Below the pieces are notes generated by a model. The model was not told the origin of the DNA. It made no database searches and saw only the letters and a program-made list of their open reading frames with translations. A stretch of 64,000 nucleotides of DNA, from the NCBI GenBank assembly GCA_036924085.1, contig JAVGWX010000007.1, positions 98,752,641-98,816,640 on the forward strand, in the 5' to 3' direction. Source of the DNA: Ariolimax columbianus (taxonomy: Eukaryota; Mollusca; Gastropoda; Stylommatophora; Arionidae). This document shows, piece by piece, positions 11,353 to 22,577 of the stretch. The translations under genes were made by a program, and so were the position numbers. The first letter of the stretch is position 1. Each line of letters begins with the position of its first letter.

Positions 11353-12946
11353 TTGCATCTCTTTCAGCATTCCCTATGGAAATCTGTTACCAGCATTGAC
11401 CCATTCTTCTTCCTTTACTATTGGTTCAACTCGAATCACCTGTCCAATGATTCTCTCTGCCTCTGCCAACTGTGGAGTTCCTTTTTTCATTCTTGATTCC
11501 TTGATGTCTGAAGTGTTGTTGTGGACTACCTGTCGCCTGTCAGTGGTAACTTACATGTAGACTTTGGATTGCGCCAATTTATATCTGGATGTCACAGACA
11601 AAAGTCCCAGCATGTACCACATCTTCAACACCGGGGTATCTCTAGTGCATCCCACAACCAATCGCGTCCCTTCATTCTGGATACGTTCTATTCTAACCGT
11701 TCATACTGTAATATTGATAGTGTAAGGATGTCCAGTCTGCAATATAAAATTGACAGTACCAATGGACGATTGACAATGAAGATCAGTTGATATTCAAAGT
11801 GTGCCGCTGCATATGTATATATATATCTATATGAGAAGGTTACTATAAAAAGTGACTCTAAAGTATTTGAGCCTGTCACATCTGTAAATGGCACATCCAT
11901 CAAATATAACACCAGGGAGGTAAGCCGCCACTACAGAAATGTTCAAGTAACACCACGTGACCAATATCTTGCTATGATTGATCTAGACACTGAAATGCAC
12001 ACACTGCTACGACAACGCCCATGTGGTCTCCTGGATGTCTCTGATCATCAAATGTTTACCTGAGCCAGTCAAATACGTCTGCAAACGTTAATGCCCGCCC
12101 TGACCCTAGGGGTTGAATGTCGGCCACCTTTATTATGTAGATGTTGAACGGAGCCGGTGAGGTTAGAGAATCTTCTCTCAGTCCTGGGCATATTCGCATC
12201 GGTTATGATGTCCAAGATCCCAAGCTGATTACGACTGTTCTCTCCATCAGTGTAGCTGATATCCAGCTCATCAGCCATACGTTGATTAGACATCTTCAGG
12301 CAGCGCACCAGGGTCCCAAAAGTCGAGAAAAACTGCGACTATTTCCTGCCTTAACTGGAAGCTCTTATTCACATCAAATACAAGTGTCCCATCATTATCC
12401 TGTGCCATCTTTGCAGGTCTGTAACTGCCAGGGGTATTAGGTAGAATGGCTTCAAGGAGGGACAATATTTTTCTGGCGACTACATTCTGGAGCAACTTCA
12501 TAGACGTTATGTAGAATGATTATTCTACAGTTGCTGAGAAGCTGGAGTCCTTGCTATGTTTAGGGAGTGGTCGCAGACATATATGAAGCCAGTCGTCAGG
12601 TGTGGTGTCTACTGTACAGGGATATTGAAATCCTTTACAACATTTCCAGCTGCTAATGTGGCAATACTATAACCCATCAAGACCTGGAACAGTGTTCTTG
12701 CTGGAGTGTAAGGTATATGCAATCTCTGCCTCGCTTATCAAGTTCACACAAGCAACGTTGATTCATTTGCTAAGGCTTTAAACCATATGGTTGCTCTACG
12801 TCTTTTCCATTCATCTCATTAACCTCGTCGACATATTCAAGCCGTCTTTATTGATTTCATCTCTTTTTCTTCCCATGCAGGTTCTACCAGTTAACTCCAT
12901 CCATATTTATGAACAACAGAGGATCTAGCACCCCTGATCGCCCAAT

Positions 12947-13483
12947 TGTCTGGTACAGTTTATGTAAAGCATTGGTCTGGTCTAATGTCTGGTACAGTTT
13001 ATGTAAAGCATTGGTCTGGTCTAATGTCTGGTACAGTTTATGTAAAGCATTGTTCTGGTCTAATATCTGGTACAGTTTATGTAAAGCATTGGTCTGGTCT
13101 AATGTCTGGTACAGTTTATGTAAAGCATTGGTCTGGTCTAATGTCTGGTACAGTTTATGTAAAGCATTGGTCTGGTCTAATGTCTGGTACAGTTTATGTA
13201 AAGCATTGGTCTGGTCTAATATCTGGTACAGTTTATGTAAAGCATTGGTCTGGTCTAATTTCTGGTACAGTTTATGTAAAGCATTGGTCTGGTCTAATAT
13301 CTGGTACAGTTTATGTAAAGCATTGGTCTGGTCTAATGTCTGGTACAGTTTATGTAAAGCATTGGTCTGGTCTAATGTCTGGTACAGTTTATGTAAAGCA
13401 TTGGTCTGGTCTAATATCTGGTACAGTTTATGTAAAGCATTGGTCTGGTCTAATGTCTGGTACAGTTTATGTAAAGCATTGAC
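12947..13483. repeat. 39-bp minisatellite, about 14 copies
   Basis: The unit is GTCTGGTACAGTTTATGTAA followed by AGCATTGGTCTGGTCTAAT. Copies differ by one or two bases. It lies between the endonuclease and RT parts of the antisense LINE. Because 39 is divisible by 3 it leaves frames of about 180-200 codons open; these are not genes. Confidence 0.98.
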
Positions 13484-14414
13484 TGGCCACGTACCTGAAA
13501 TCTAAAACCCTTTTCCTATAACCCGTTTGTGTTTTCTTTTCGTGATAATAACGACCCATTGCAGTGGAGCTCGCCTCTATCCTGTGCGCCTATCACACTA
13601 CAGTGTATGGTGGTAGTAACATCACTAATTATCAGTACCAGATCGATGGCATCATCTGTATCCCTAGGCAGAAATATCAATCCTATTGGGTACCAGTTAT
13701 TTTCAACTATGAGGTTTGTGTGGATCAGTGACTGGCTCAAAATGACGCATTATGCCCACTCCTTCGATTTTACATTATAATCGTCAGCAATGAGACACTT
13801 TTTGGCAGGCCCTTCTGACAATTCCGACAAAAAAAATCCCAATTATTTCATCAAATAGACAGTCCACGTGTGCATACAAGTTCTAAATTCTCCAATCTAG
13901 GTTATTGATTGTCAATGCACTTCCCTGAGCTCGACATCCTCAATGTAGCAGACACCAGTATCTGTCCATGTGTGGGGTAGTTCTTGCTTCATATTCATAA
14001 CCAGACCCCGCCTCCAGGACCGACATAGATTACTGTAGCACGTCTATCTTGATATTGGATGGGAACATTCTTCTTCAAGCAGGTCTCCTGGATCATGTCG
14101 AAGCCGAATATCAATTGTTGTCTATAATGGCTTCCTACTGAGAAGCGCTGCCTCAATTCCAACATTCGTTAAGTACATAAAAAAGATTCATGTTTTATTT
14201 CCTTGTCTCTTCTATCCTTTGTCCTTTCTCTTCTCTCTTTCATCTTGCCTTATCTGCTTCTCATCCGTCCACCTTTCTAAAACCATTGTATTATGACCAA
14301 TGTAAACCAATATATAATTAGTGATGAATATAGTCTTGAAACACTTGCTATGGCTGTTGTTGTAGCCATGGAAACAATATCAGCTTTAAGAGGTTGAATA
14401 CTTATTATTTGTCC

Positions 14415-15298
14415 ACTTTTTGTTACAGATTATGTGTCTGCTATTTGTTACAGATTATGTGTCTGATATTTGTTACAGATTATGTGTCTGATATTTGTTA
14501 CAGATTATGTGTCTGGTATTTGTTACAGATTATGAGTCTGATATTTGTTACAAATTATGTGTCTGATATTTGTTACAGATTATGTGTTTAGTATTTGTTA
14601 CAGATTATGTGTTTAGTATTTGTTACAGATTATGTGTCTAGTATTTGTTACAAATTATGTGTCTGGTATTTGTTACAGATTATGTGTCTAGTATTTGTTA
14701 CAAATTATGTGTCTGGTATTTGTTACAGATTATGTGTCTGCTATTTGTAACAGATTATGTGTCTGGTATTTGTTACAGATTATGTGTTCGGTATTTGTTA
14801 CAGATGATGTATCTGGTATTTGTTACAGATTATGTGTCTGCTATTTGTTACAGATTATGTGTCTGATATTTGTTACAGATTATGTGTCTGATATTTGTTA
14901 CAGATTATGTGTCTGGTATTTGTTACAGATTATGAGTCTGATATTTGTTACAAATTATGTGTCTGATATTTGTTACAGATTATGTGTTTAGTATTTGTTA
15001 CAGATTATGTGTTTAGTATTTGTTACAGATTATGTGTCTAGTATTTGTTACAAATTATGTGTCTGGTATTTGTTACAGATTATGTGTCTAGTATTTGTTA
15101 CAAATTATGTGTCTGGTATTTGTTACAGATTATGTGTCTGGTATTTGTTAAAGATTATGTGTCTGGTATTTGTTACAGATTATGTGTTCGGTATTTGTTA
15201 CAGATGATGTATCTGGTATTTGTTACAGATTATGTGTCTGGTATTTGTTACAGATTATGTGTCCAGTATTTGTTACAGATTATGTGTCTGGTATTTGT
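14415..15298. repeat. 25-bp satellite, block 1 (about 35 copies)
   Basis: The unit is TGTGTCTGGTATTTGTTACAG plus ATTA. Variants at the CTGG/CTGA/CTAG positions form blocks of about 450 bp that recur: the order of variants at 14430-14700 matches 14830-15110. The satellite recurs at 16506-16650, 18934-19414 and 20082-20250, between LINE pieces. Confidence 0.98.
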
Positions 15299-16505
15299 AA
15301 AACAAGGATGTGTACTCGCCCCGACTTTGTTCAGCATGATGTTCGCGGCCACGATGACAGACGACTTCAGATCATTGGAGCTTGGAATACCCATAAAATA
15401 CCGCACAGATGGCAAGTTAATCAATTCCAGAAGAATTAAGGCCAAAACCAAAGTGGCTGGCGACATAATCAGGGAACTTGTATTTGCTGACGACTGCGCT
15501 CTAATGAGCAGCTCAGAACTGAACGTGCAGGTTGGAATGGACCAGTTCTCTGCCGCATGCGAAAATTTTGGCCTGACCATAAATGCCAAAAAAACAGAGG
15601 TCATGTACCAACTAGCACTAGGCATGTCGTACACAAAACCAGAGACTACAGTCAGCGGGCAGACGTTGAATGCCGTAGACAAATTCACATATCTGGACAG
15701 CACGCTGTCGAGATCTGTCAGCCTAGACGATGAGGTGGCAAGCAGAATAGCAAAGGCCAGCACAGCCTTTGGTAGAATGCCCTCGATGGTCTGGGCACGT
15801 CGTGGCATCAGCGTCAAGACCAAACTCAAAGTCTACCGTGCAACCATCATTCTAACCCTACTATATGCTTGCGAAAGCTGGACTGTATACTCTGGACATG
15901 CAAGGAGGTTAAACCACATCCACACAGGTTGCCTGAGGCGAATATTCCACATCCGATGGCAAGATCGTGTCACTGACATCGAGGTTCTCTCGAGGGCTAA
16001 CATGCCCAGCATCCATGCACTGCTAGAAAAAGCACGACTAAGATGGGCCGGACACCTCGTCCGTATGTCAGACGAGCGGCTCCCAAAGAAGCTTCTCTAC
16101 GGCGAGCTGAGAGAGGGATGGCGCGAGAGAGGGCGCCCAAAGAAGCGTTTTAAAGACGGTCTAAAGGACTCACTAAAAATTTGCTAGATAGACATCGACA
16201 CCTGGGAATGTCTTGCGAAAAACAGATCTGACTGGAGAAGGGCAGTCAAATCGGGTGTAGCTGCCGGTGAAGATGACCGTGTTGTGAAAGCCCCGAACAG
16301 ACGCGAGACGCGGAAATCCCGAGCAGCGGGAACACCATCCCCTTCAACAAACCTCGTGTGCCCGATATGTAGCAGATGTTTTCGTGCTCGCATTGGCCTG
16401 TTCAGCCACATGCGCACCCACACCCAACAAGGAAATCTGTGACAAGGATGATGTCGGCGGTCCTCATCGACAACGATGGACAACTATTATTATTATTATT
16501 ATTAT
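15299..16505 (+). pseudogene. 5'-truncated LINE, RT C-terminal half plus zinc finger
   Basis: Starts inside the RT at KQGCVLAPTLFSMMFAAT, fused to satellite through GTATTTGTAAAACAAGG. It continues with ELVFADDCALMSS (the F-A-D-D catalytic box), GQTLNAVDKFTYL, KTKLKVYRATIILTLLYACE, RWAGHLVRMSDERLPKKLLY and RERGRPKKRFKDGLKDSL. One TAG stop near 16184 separates this from the last part, which holds the C-terminal zinc-finger-like CPICSRCFRARIGL. The 3' end is an (ATT)n tail at about 16485-16505. RT polymerises cDNA from the element's RNA at the nicked target. Without the N-terminal RT motifs and endonuclease this copy cannot move by itself. It is very similar to 17745-18933. Confidence 0.92.
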
Positions 16506-16650
16506 TTATCTGGTATTTGTTGCAGATTATGTGTCTGGTATTTGTTACAGATAATGTGTCTGGTATTTGTTACAGATTATGTGTATGGTATTTGTTACAG
16601 ATTATGTGTCTGGTATTTGTTACACATTATGTGTCCCGTATTTGTTACAG
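16506..16650. repeat. 25-bp satellite, block 2
   Basis: About six copies of the same unit as block 1 (GGTATTTGTTACAGATTATG). It starts right after the (ATT)n tail of one LINE and ends at the truncated 5' end of the next. Confidence 0.97.
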
Positions 16651-18933
16651 CTGTTAAACACATTGGCCAACTCACGCGTACGCATAAGGACTGGTTTGAT
16701 GAGAACGATCTGGAAATACAGGGCCTTCTCGATGCAAAACATGAAGCGCACAGGGAATACCAGAGGGACACATCATCTCCGGCAGCAAAAGCTGCCTTTA
16801 ATACTGCTGGTAAAGCTGTCCAGACCAGGCTTAGAGAGATGCAAAACTCCTGGCTCAGCAAATGAGCTGACGAAATTGAGATGTTCGTCGAGCGTCATGA
16901 CACCAAACGGTTTTACGAGGCACTGAAAGCTTTCTACGGCCCGCAGCCCTCTAGTAATACTCCAGTTCGCAGTGCGGAGGGAGCACTGCTAACAGATAAG
17001 GTTCAGATTATAGACAGATGGGCAGACCACTTCTGCAAAATACTAAACCACCCATCGTCCATAAATGAAGAGACAATCCGGTGAATGCAGCAGGTGGAAC
17101 TGAACCTGGCGTTGGATGAAGTCATCACTGAGGAGGAAGTCGACAGGGCAATCAGTTCACTATCTATAGGAAAAGCTCCAGGAGCTGATGCAATACCAGC
17201 AGAGGTATATAAGACAGCTGGTCCATCCCTCACCAGAAGGATCACTGAACTCTTCTGTCACATGTGGGCTGAAGGAAAATTTCCGCAGGAGCTAAAGGAC
17301 GCCTCAATCGTTCACCTGTACAAAAGAAAAGGCAACCGCCAGGAATGCGACAATCATCGTGGAATATCGCTACTCTCCGTAGCAGGCAAGGTCCTAGCGC
17401 GCTTACTGCTAAACAGGCTCAAAAAACACCTTGAACAAAGCCACCACCTCCCAGAAAGCCAATGTGGATTCAGAGCCGGAAGAGGAACTGTGGACATGAT
17501 TTTTGCCGCTCGCCAAGTACAAGAGAAGTGACGAGAGCAAAATCAGGCCTTGTACACCACATTTATTGATTTGACAAAGGCATTTGATACAGTTAACAGA
17601 GGAGGGCTGTGGATGATAATGTCTAAGTTTGGCTGCCCCAACAAGTTCATAACAATGGTGAAACAGCTACACGAAGGCATGTGTGCTTGTGTACTGGACA
17701 GCGGTGCAATATCTAAAACGTTTCTAGTATCAAACGGAGTAAAACAAGGATGTGTACTCGCCCCGACTTTGTTCAGCATGATGTTCGCGGCCACGATGAC
17801 AGACGCCTTCAGATCACTGGAGCTTGGAATACCCATAAAGTACCGCACAGATAGCAAATTACTCAATCCCAGAAGAATGAAGGCCAAAACCAAAGTGGCT
17901 GGCGACATAATCTGGGAACTTGTATTTGCTGACGATTGCGCTCTAATGAGCAACTCAGAACTGAACATGCAGGTTGGAATGGACCAGTTCTCTGCCGCAT
18001 GCGAAAATTTTGGCCTGACCATAAATGCCAAAAAAAACCCAGAGGTCATGTACCAACCAGCACCAGGTATGCCGTACACAAAACCAGAGATTACAGTCAG
18101 CGGGCAGACGCTGAATGCCGTAGACAAATTCACATATCTGGGCATCACGGTGTCGAGATCTGTCAGCCTAGATGATGAGGTGGCAAGCAGAATAGCAAAG
18201 GCCAGCACAGCCTTTGGTAGAATGCGATCGATGGTCTGGGCACGTCGTGGCATCAGCGTCAAGACCAAACTCAAAGTCTACCGTGCAACCATCATTCAAA
18301 CCCTACTATACGCTTGCGAAAGCTGGACTGTATACTCTGGATATGTAAGGAGGTTAAACCACTTCCACACAGGTTGCCTGAGGCGAATATTCCACATCTG
18401 ATGGCAAGATCGTGTCACTGACATCGAGGTTCTCTCGAGGGCTAACATGCCCAGCATACATGCACTGCTAGAGAAAACACGACTAGGATGGGCCGGACAC
18501 CTCGTCGATATGTCAGGCGAGCGGCTCCCAAAGAAGCTTCTCTACGGCGAGCTGAGAGAGGGATGGCGCGAGAGAGGGCGCCCAAAGAAACGTTTTAAAG
18601 ACGGTCTGAAGGACTCACTGAAAATTTGCCAGATAGACATCGACACCTGGGAATGTTTTGCGCAAAACAGATCTGACTGGAGCAGCGCAGTCAAATCGGG
18701 TGTAGCTGCCGGTGAAGACGACCGTGTTGTGAAAGCCCAGAGCAGACGCGAAACGCAGAAATCCCGAGCAGCGGGTACACCATCCCCTTCTACAAACCTC
18801 GTGTGCCCGATATGTAGCAGATGTTTTCGTGCCCGCATTGGCCTGTTCGGCCACATGCGCACCCGCACCCAACAGGGAAATCTGTGACAAGGATGTAGTC
18901 GGCGGTCCTCATCGACAACGATGGACAGCTATT
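16651..18933 (+). pseudogene. LINE with near-complete reverse transcriptase, broken by four stops
   Basis: The reading starts with a pre-RT linker (HKDWFDENDLEIQGLLDAKH) and then runs through ADHFCKILNHPSSIN, KAPGADAIPAEVYK, DASIVHLYKRKGNRQECDNH, ISLLSVAGKVLARLLLNRLK, SQCGFRAGRGTVDMIFAARQ, TTFIDLTKAFDTVNRGGLW, NGVKQGCVLAPTLFSMMFAA and ELVFADDCALMSN. It ends with the thumb/C-terminal region and the zinc-finger-like CPICSRCFRARIGLFGHMRT. In-frame TGA stops lie at about 16863, 17082, 17529 and 18399; there is also a codon insertion near 18036. The stop at 18399 is CGA in the sister copy, and at least two others look like CGA-to-TGA changes. The endonuclease is missing, so it is 5'-truncated. The element is an APE-type non-LTR retrotransposon; clade not assigned. 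Confidence 0.93.
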
Positions 18934-19414
18934 ATTTGTTACAGATTATGTATCTGGTATTTGTTACAGATTATGTGTCTGGTATTTGTTACAGATTATG
19001 TGTCTGGTATTTGTTACAGATTATGTGTCTGGTATTTGTTACAGATTATGTGTCCGCTTTTTGTTACAGATTATGTGTCTGGTATTTGTTACAGATTATG
19101 TGTATGGTATTTGTTACAGATTATGTGTCTGGTAATTGTTACAGTTTATGTGTCTGATATCTGTTACAGATTATGTGTCTGGTATTTGTTACAGATTATG
19201 TGTCCGGTATGTGTTACACATTATGTATCTGGTATTTGTTACAGATTATGTGTCTGCTATTTGTAACAGACTATGTGTCTGGTATTTGTTACAGATTATG
19301 TGTCTAGTATTTTTTACAAATTATGTGTTTGGTATTTTTATAGATTATGTGTCTGGTATTTGTTACATATTATGTGTCTGGTATTTAAACAGATTACGTC
19401 TTCGGTATTTGTTA
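18934..19414. repeat. 25-bp satellite, block 3 (about 19 copies)
   Basis: Same unit as blocks 1 and 2, more diverged toward the right end (TTTTTTACAAATTATG, TTTATAGATTATG). It ends at the insertion point of a CR1-like LINE near 19414. Confidence 0.97.
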
Positions 19415-20081
19415 ACTTAACTTAACGTCTTTATACTGGTTTGGAAGACTATGCAGAGTCTGTATACAATCAGTTTAATTTACCTTACCTTGCTCTAAAA
19501 GCTATGCGCATCCTATGTATTCTTAAATGCATTAATTGTACCTTCCCCCACTACCTCCCATGGCAATGCATTCCAAGCATTCACCTCTCTCTGACTAAAA
19601 AATATTTCCTAATATCTAATCGGGACCTCTCTTTAGTTAATTTGTAGCTATGCCCCCTTGTGGGTGGCTGTATTTTGAAAAAAAACAACAACTTGTTATA
19701 GTTTAATTTATCCATTCCTCTGTATTAAGTCACCTCGAATTCGTCTCTTTTCTAGACACTGTAGGTCGGATTTGCTTTCCTCATAACTGTAATTCTGGAA
19801 TCCCACTATGACCTTTGTAGCTCTATTTTGTATCCTTTCCATCATGTTTATATCCCCTTTATTATAAGAACTCCACACCTGTACACAGTACTCCAACCTA
19901 GGTCTAACTAATGCTATATACAGTTTGACTATCACTTCCTTGATCCTATGTTTATTATTTCTTTTTATCATACCTAACATTGTATTTGCCTTTTTCACTG
20001 CTACCCGAACTTGCTCACTTACTTTACCTGTATGATCTATTATAACCCCTAGGTCCCTTTCCTTGTCTATCTTTCTAATAT
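19415..20081 (-). pseudogene. CR1-like LINE 3' fragment inserted in the 25-bp satellite
   Basis: The minus strand (19998-19708) reads KKANTMLGMIKRNNKHRIKE, then VKLYIALVRPRLEYCVQVWS, then MMERIQNRATKVIVGFQNYS. This is the RT C-terminal region typical of CR1-like LINEs (VRPxLEYCVQxWSP, LExVQRRxTKxI). Downstream is the 3' UTR ending in TTAAGTTAAGTTAA next to satellite. The same 3' sequence occurs at 37.25-37.33 kb (+) and 48.40-48.68 kb (-). It is 5'-truncated, with satellite units on both sides. Confidence 0.88.
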
Positions 20082-20250
20082 ATTGTTACAGGTATTTAAA
20101 CAGAGCATGTGTTCGGTATTTGTTACAGATTATGTATCCGGTATTCTTTACAGGTTATGTCTTCGGTATTTGTTACAGATTATGTGTCCTGTTTTGGTTA
20201 CAGATTATGTATCCAGTATTTGTTACATATTATGTGTCGGGTATTCTTTA
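20082..20250. repeat. 25-bp satellite, block 4 (diverged edge)
   Basis: About six diverged units with GGTATTTGTTACAGATTATG and GGTATTCTTTACAGG variants. The greater divergence is what is expected at the edge of an array. Confidence 0.9.
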
Positions 20251-20399
20251 CTGTCCCTATGTAGGGAAATTGATTATTGGGTGCCCGCAAATAATTATTG
20301 TTTATGCCGTCATGCAAATATGGTTATTAAAAAGAAAACGTGAGAAAAGGCGAGAAAAAAATATAAAGAATACACAAAATACTGAAACTGGATATGACA

Positions 20400-21060
20400 T
20401 TTATTAAAGTAAGAAAATACTGATATTAGATGTAAGATGTATCATGATGTCCATATACTGAAGGTAAATGTAAGATTTATCATGAAGCCCATAGACTGAA
20501 ATTAGATGTAAAATGTATCATGATATACAAATACTGAAATTAAATGTAAGATTTATTATGAAATTCATATACTAAAACTAAATTAAAATTTATCATGATA
20601 TCTATCAAAATACTGATTTTAGATGTAAGATATATCATGAAATCCATATACTGAAACTAAATGTACAATTTATCATGATATCCAAATACTGAAATTAGAT
20701 GTAAGATTTAACATGACATCCAAATACTGATATTAGGTGTAAGATTTATCATTAAGTCCAATTAACGAAATTAGATTTAAAATTTATTATGATATATAAA
20801 TACTGATATTAGATATACGATTTATCATGAAGTCCATATATTGAAACTAGATGTAAGATTTATAATGATGTCCATTTACTGATATTTGATGTAAGATTTA
20901 GCAGCATATACATTTACAGATATTAGATTAATAAGTATTATGAAGTCCATATACTGAAAATAGATACAAGATTGATCATGATTTCCATATACTGAAATTA
21001 GATGTAATATTTATCGTGATGATAATTTTCTGAACTTAAATATGAAAATTTATTATGAAA
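20400..21060. repeat. Degenerate AT-rich minisatellite, unit about 38 bp
   Basis: About 16 diverged copies of a unit built from ATTAGATGTAAGATTTATC, ATGATRTCCA and TATACTGAAA. Copy divergence is much higher than in most other arrays here, so this is probably an old array. Confidence 0.88.
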
Positions 21061-22134
21061 CTTCATATTATATTTACAAATTATTATGGAAAACAATTTT
21101 ACATTGCATTTTAATTAAAAAGTAAATGTTTCATTATACTGCAAACAACCTATTATTTTTTGTCAATAAAAATTAATTTTCTGCCGAGAAACACTCTTGG
21201 TGTTCAAAATGTTTTTTAAATGCATAATTTTTGTATACAAAAAAGGTGTAATAGTGTTGAAGCGCTACACGAAATGCAGGATAATGAGAATGTTGAACTG
21301 TGAAGGATTTACGTTAGTTACGGAGGGCGAACCTTACGCTGTAGCTGAAAGTAACTACTGGCCAGCTGCTACACTAGACAAGAGCACTACAGTACTAAAG
21401 TAGACACCATCATATGGGAGTGAAAACATGGAGCACTTCAGCGCGAAAAATAGGTTGCTTACAGTTCTCATAGAGAATAATCATAAATAATACTGACATG
21501 GAATGGGTGAGTCTAAAGCAGGTGCTCTGAAATATGTGAAGTTCTACAGTAACATAAAATACATTGTGCCGAAAGGAAGTCCCAAATTATTAAGAACAAA
21601 CAGTTGTAAAAATGAATTAGGTTGGCTAGAGATAAAATACTATTTAGGTTTTCCTTCAGCAGATTTTGGCGAAATACTGTATGCACGCTAGTATTTGTGT
21701 ACATCAGATACTAAAATGGAGAAATGCTTTGGTGACTGGCACTCTGGATTGAAGCACTTTCATTCTCAGCATTTTTCTAAAATTGTTCACCAAAACACTC
21801 AGGGTAAAAGGGGTCGTTATGATTGAACATTGTTACAAGAATGCACTGTACACACATAATCAACTATCCTAAAAGTTCTTGGTTGCGCCCCCGGCCATGT
21901 TACATCAGACCATTTGGTTTGATGTACTTGTCCATAGCTTTCTAAATTACGAATTCCAAACGCTAAAGGGGTGGGGGGTTGGCGGGGGTGGGGTGAGGGG
22001 CTTTAAATCATTTCCAGCCAACCTGTTAATAAAACAGAGTGCAATGATGTTCAACACACGAACGGATGAAAAGAAAGAGAGAACGAGAGAGATTGTAACT
22101 GCGACTATTTCTCCAGACTAGCCCCCATGAGTTG
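21061..22134. other. Intron DNA downstream of neurexin exon, unassigned
   Basis: Contains short open frames (21197-21403, 21503-21691) without recognisable motifs and a G-rich stretch near 21968-21998. On the gene model it is the start of the intron after the exon at 22141-22301. Confidence 0.45.
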
Positions 22135-22140
22135 TCTCAC
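22135..22140 (-). promoter_or_regulatory. Neurexin exon 5' splice site (donor)
   Basis: On the minus strand the exon ends ...GCCAAAGAG and is followed by GTGAGA, a good match to the metazoan donor consensus. The site is inferred from protein homology ending at this point (REAKE) and the GT. Confidence 0.8.
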
Positions 22141-22301
22141 CTCTTTGGCCTCTCTGCGAATGACGAGTTGATGCCACTGGTTGTCATCAAAGCGAGTATG
22201 GCTAGGTCTAATCTCATCCTCGTAGAGCCCTGACCCCAGGTTGACAGACAGAAATATGCCGCCATCAAACAAGCCGACTGTGATGTGGTCTTTGCCGTTT
22301 C
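22141..22301 (-). CDS. nrxn: Neurexin exon, C-terminal half of a laminin-G/LNS domain (LNS2-like)
   Basis: This 161-nt exon begins two bases into a codon completed by the upstream exon (G|GA, glycine) and then gives 53 codons: NGKDHITVGLFDGGIFLSVN, NLGSGLYEDEIRP, RFDDNQWHQLVIRRE, AKE. The pattern NLGSG followed by a D/N-N-xWH segment is diagnostic of neurexin LNS domains. It fits LNS2 better than LNS4 or LNS6 as I recall those sequences. Neurexin is a presynaptic single-pass adhesion receptor that binds neuroligins and other partners through its extracellular LNS domains. The acceptor is CAATTTTGTTTCTAG|GA and the donor is GAG|GTGAGA. Phase and sequence join exactly to the exon at 62021-62167 (LLFYT-G-NGKDH). 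It is a partial gene: other exons lie outside the window. Confidence 0.9.
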
Positions 22302-22320
22302 CTAGAAACAAAATTGTATT
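22302..22320 (-). promoter_or_regulatory. Neurexin exon 3' splice site (acceptor)
   Basis: The minus strand reads ATACAATTTTGTTTCTAG immediately before the exon. This is a pyrimidine-rich tract ending in AG, at the exact point where LNS homology begins in the correct phase. Confidence 0.85.
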
Positions 22321-22481
22321 TGACTGAACGCTCGTGATTAAGTACAGACATACGTACAAGGTCACAAACAATGGCGTCTTGTACAGACAGTTGCAGTAGA
22401 AAACAATTTTCAATATAATAGGAGATCGACAAGGCAATAGCTACGCATTTTACCATATTATGCTTTACATCTTATATAAAC

Positions 22482-22577
22482 TCTCTGTCTGTCTGTCTGA
22501 TTGGCTCTCTCTCTATCTGCGTCTCTCTGACTGACTCTCTCTCTGTTATTCTTTATATATATATATATATATATATA
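22482..22577. repeat. CT-rich and AT microsatellite
   Basis: CTGTCTGTCTGTCTGA and CTCTCTCTCT-rich segments are followed by an (AT) run of about 22 bp. Flanks 22321-22481 and 22578-22737 are unassigned intron. Confidence 0.85.

Larger units (their letters stand above)
10400..14130 (-). pseudogene. Antisense LINE remnant (endonuclease, RT, possible RNase H), split by tandem repeats
   Basis: On the minus strand, from high to low coordinates: an endonuclease-like part near 14000-13540 (LIADDYNVKSKEWA, then AIDLVLIISDVTTTI); a 39-bp array; an RT N-terminal part at 12501-12286 (VARKILSLLEAILPN, GSYRPAKMAQDNDG, LVFDVNKSFQLRQE); then the palm at about 12250-12060 read through stops (LMERTVVISLGSWTS, SPAPFNIYIIKVADIQ, ALTFADVF where FADD would be expected). 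Further remnants continue past an 88-bp triplication toward 10400. The order EN-RT-(RNase H) fits jockey-like non-LTR elements. The second catalytic aspartate of FADD is not visible and the frames are broken, so it is inactive. Confidence 0.7.

Noticed and set aside
12909..13505. 198-codon frame with repeated WYSLCKALVWSN
   Set aside because: Product of the 39-bp array; a second frame is equally open.
1..22140. Further neurexin exon downstream of 22141 (remaining part of LNS2)
   Set aside because: I looked on the minus strand for an LNS continuation of the type ..VxVDG..FYVGG.. and saw none. A short or diverged exon could have been missed.
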